A stretch of DNA of 6,954 nt, taken from contig CAJZFM010000114.1 of assembly GCA_915070235.1 (NCBI GenBank), positions 1 through 6,954 of the forward strand. The letters are read 5' to 3'. The notes under the pieces were generated by a model. It saw only the letters and a program-made list of their open reading frames with translations, was not told where the DNA came from and made no database searches. The stretch comes from an uncultured Capnocytophaga sp. GTDB lineage: Bacteria; Bacteroidota; Bacteroidia; Flavobacteriales; Flavobacteriaceae. Position numbers and translations under genes: made by a program. Each line of letters starts with the position of its first letter. Within the stretch, counting starts at the first letter, position 1. Below are positions 6,257 to 6,954 of this stretch, piece by piece.

Positions 6257-6736
6257 ATGGTAAAGAAAAAACGAACCTGGACAAGTCTTAGAACAGAAAT
6301 AGCACAATTAGTGGTTCAATTGCAGATTTCTTCAGAGGATTTTCGCCCATTAGGGATAGATGAATGGAAAGCTGTAGAGACTCAGATTTATAAGACATTC
6401 TGTAAGCATCAAAGAGGTAGGTACTATTGGCTTTGGGAGGATTTCTCTCAAGAAGCGGTTGCTTTTGTTCCGCCCCATAATCCTGAAAATTATCTTACTG
6501 AACTTATTGATGCACAGGAAGAGATATTCTTTATCTTTGCGGAATCTCAGAATGATAAGTTTTGGTTTTATGAAGGGAGGATAACCCCAGTACTCCCACT
6601 TATAGGAGAACTTCGCCATTATGATGAGTTTTATTTTGTTTCTAAGAAATACGAATGGCTTATAGCTATTAATCATCATGATGCTCTTATTGCTACAGGC
6701 AGTAAAACAGAGGCCTTGAAAAGTATTATCTCATAG
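6257..6736 (+). CDS. Uncharacterised small protein, tentatively DUF6756 family
   Basis: Predicted 159-aa soluble protein with no signal peptide or membrane segment. It begins with a basic stretch (MVKKKRTW). It then has an acidic, aromatic-rich body with YYWLWEDF (about 55-62), IFFIFAESQNDKFWFYEG (about 89-106) and the closing motif SKKYEWLIAINHHDAL (about 129-144). The last motif and the WLWE / WFYEG pattern resemble, from memory, the DUF6756 family of unknown function, whose members look like small single-domain accessory or immunity-type proteins. No catalytic motif is evident. The start is fixed by an in-frame TGA at 6251-6253. Base composition is AT-richer than its neighbours: 19 of 60 G/C at 6481-6540 against 34 of 60 in parC at 4201-4260, which fits a later acquisition. 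It is separated from parC by the heptamer array and has no recognisable promoter. The coding call is good; the family call is tentative. Confidence 0.8.
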   Translation: MVKKKRTWTSLRTEIAQLVVQLQISSEDFRPLGIDEWKAVETQIYKTFCKHQRGRYYWLWEDFSQEAVAFVPPHNPENYLTELIDAQEEIFFIFAESQNDKFWFYEGRITPVLPLIGELRHYDEFYFVSKKYEWLIAINHHDALIATGSKTEALKSIIS

Positions 6737-6765
6737 AGAGATAAACCAGCCCCAATTAGGAACCT

Positions 6766-6794
6766 CAATTCATCACCACGCTGGTGATGAATTG
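6766..6794 (+). terminator. Perfect 13-bp hairpin after the small gene, terminator-like
   Basis: CAATTCATCACCA (6766-6778) pairs perfectly with TGGTGATGAATTG (6782-6794) around a 3-nt loop. It lies 30 bases after the stop of the 159-aa gene, a fitting place for a transcript end. No U-tract follows on either strand, so it may instead be a dispersed palindromic repeat. The stem is seen directly; the terminator role is inferred. Confidence 0.55.
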
Positions 6795-6954
6795 TAAAAC
6801 GCTGATAGCTAACAACTAACGTGAGTTCGACGTAAGCAAAATTATATTTTTTCTCCCACGGATTTTCACGGAGAGAATGATATAACAACTAAACGTAACT
6901 CTGTAATTTTTACGAATAAATTCTGTATATAGAATCATTGTTATAATGGGGTAA
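6795..6954. other. Non-coding tail with short direct repeats
   Basis: No credible gene is seen on either strand. TAACAACTAA occurs at 6810-6819 and again at 6883-6892, each followed by a CGT-containing stretch. ACGG is repeated around ATTTTC at 6858-6871, within a weak stem formed by 6849-6856 and 6870-6877. TATAACAA (6881-6888) has an inverted copy at 6938-6945. No TAnnTTTG promoter with a good -33 partner is visible on the + strand. This may be the upstream region of a gene beyond the window, or a patch of dispersed repeats. Confidence 0.5.

Noticed and set aside
6250..6291. Mini-ORF from ATG 6250 (MTNGKEKTNLDKS)
   Set aside because: Thirteen codons overlapping the start of the 159-aa gene in another frame. 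Its start context is as A-rich as the real one, but nothing else supports it.
6837..6844. Minus-strand TAATTTTG promoter element
   Set aside because: It matches TAnnTTTG but has no TTTG at the expected -33 distance and no minus-strand gene to drive.
6676..6888. 70-aa minus-strand open frame in the tail
   Set aside because: It runs through the perfect palindrome and the end of the 159-aa gene; composition and content give no support.

Overview
The window reads as a conserved chromosomal segment of a Bacteroidetes bacterium, most likely in the Flavobacteriaceae (a Capnocytophaga-like organism is possible, but genus is a guess). Four things point there. The only recognisable promoter has the Bacteroidetes form (TTTG, 18 bp, TAnnTTTG). 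Gene starts lack Shine-Dalgarno sequences. uppS is directly followed by bamA. The topoisomerase IV A subunit has the Bacteroidetes-type sequence and length. All four genes are on the + strand.

Layout: 1-120 is a leader with the uppS promoter. uppS (121-846, undecaprenyl diphosphate synthase) and bamA (848-3466, outer-membrane beta-barrel assembly) are separated by one base and almost certainly form one envelope-biogenesis operon. Between bamA and parC (3467-3586) the DNA is nearly all 7-bp tandem repeats in two inverted arrays that can fold into a hairpin of about 36 bp. parC (3587-6160) encodes a GyrA/ParC-type topoisomerase subunit, probably topoisomerase IV. A second, different 7-bp tandem array starts inside the last codons of parC and runs to about 6207. 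A small AT-richer gene (6257-6736, tentatively DUF6756) follows. The last 218 bases have no credible gene but contain a perfect 13-bp hairpin and short direct repeats.

Functionally, UppS makes the C55 lipid carrier for peptidoglycan and surface polysaccharide, and BamA inserts outer-membrane proteins. ParC with a ParE encoded elsewhere would decatenate chromosomes. The last gene is a separate accessory-type protein of unknown function.

I see no new multi-gene system here. The most interesting material is non-coding: two heptamer arrays attached directly to stop codons, one of which folds into a long stem ending 8 bases before the parC start. Two starts need care: uppS and bamA can both be extended to upstream TTG codons, but the ATG starts at 121 and 848 fit promoter position and signal peptide much better.
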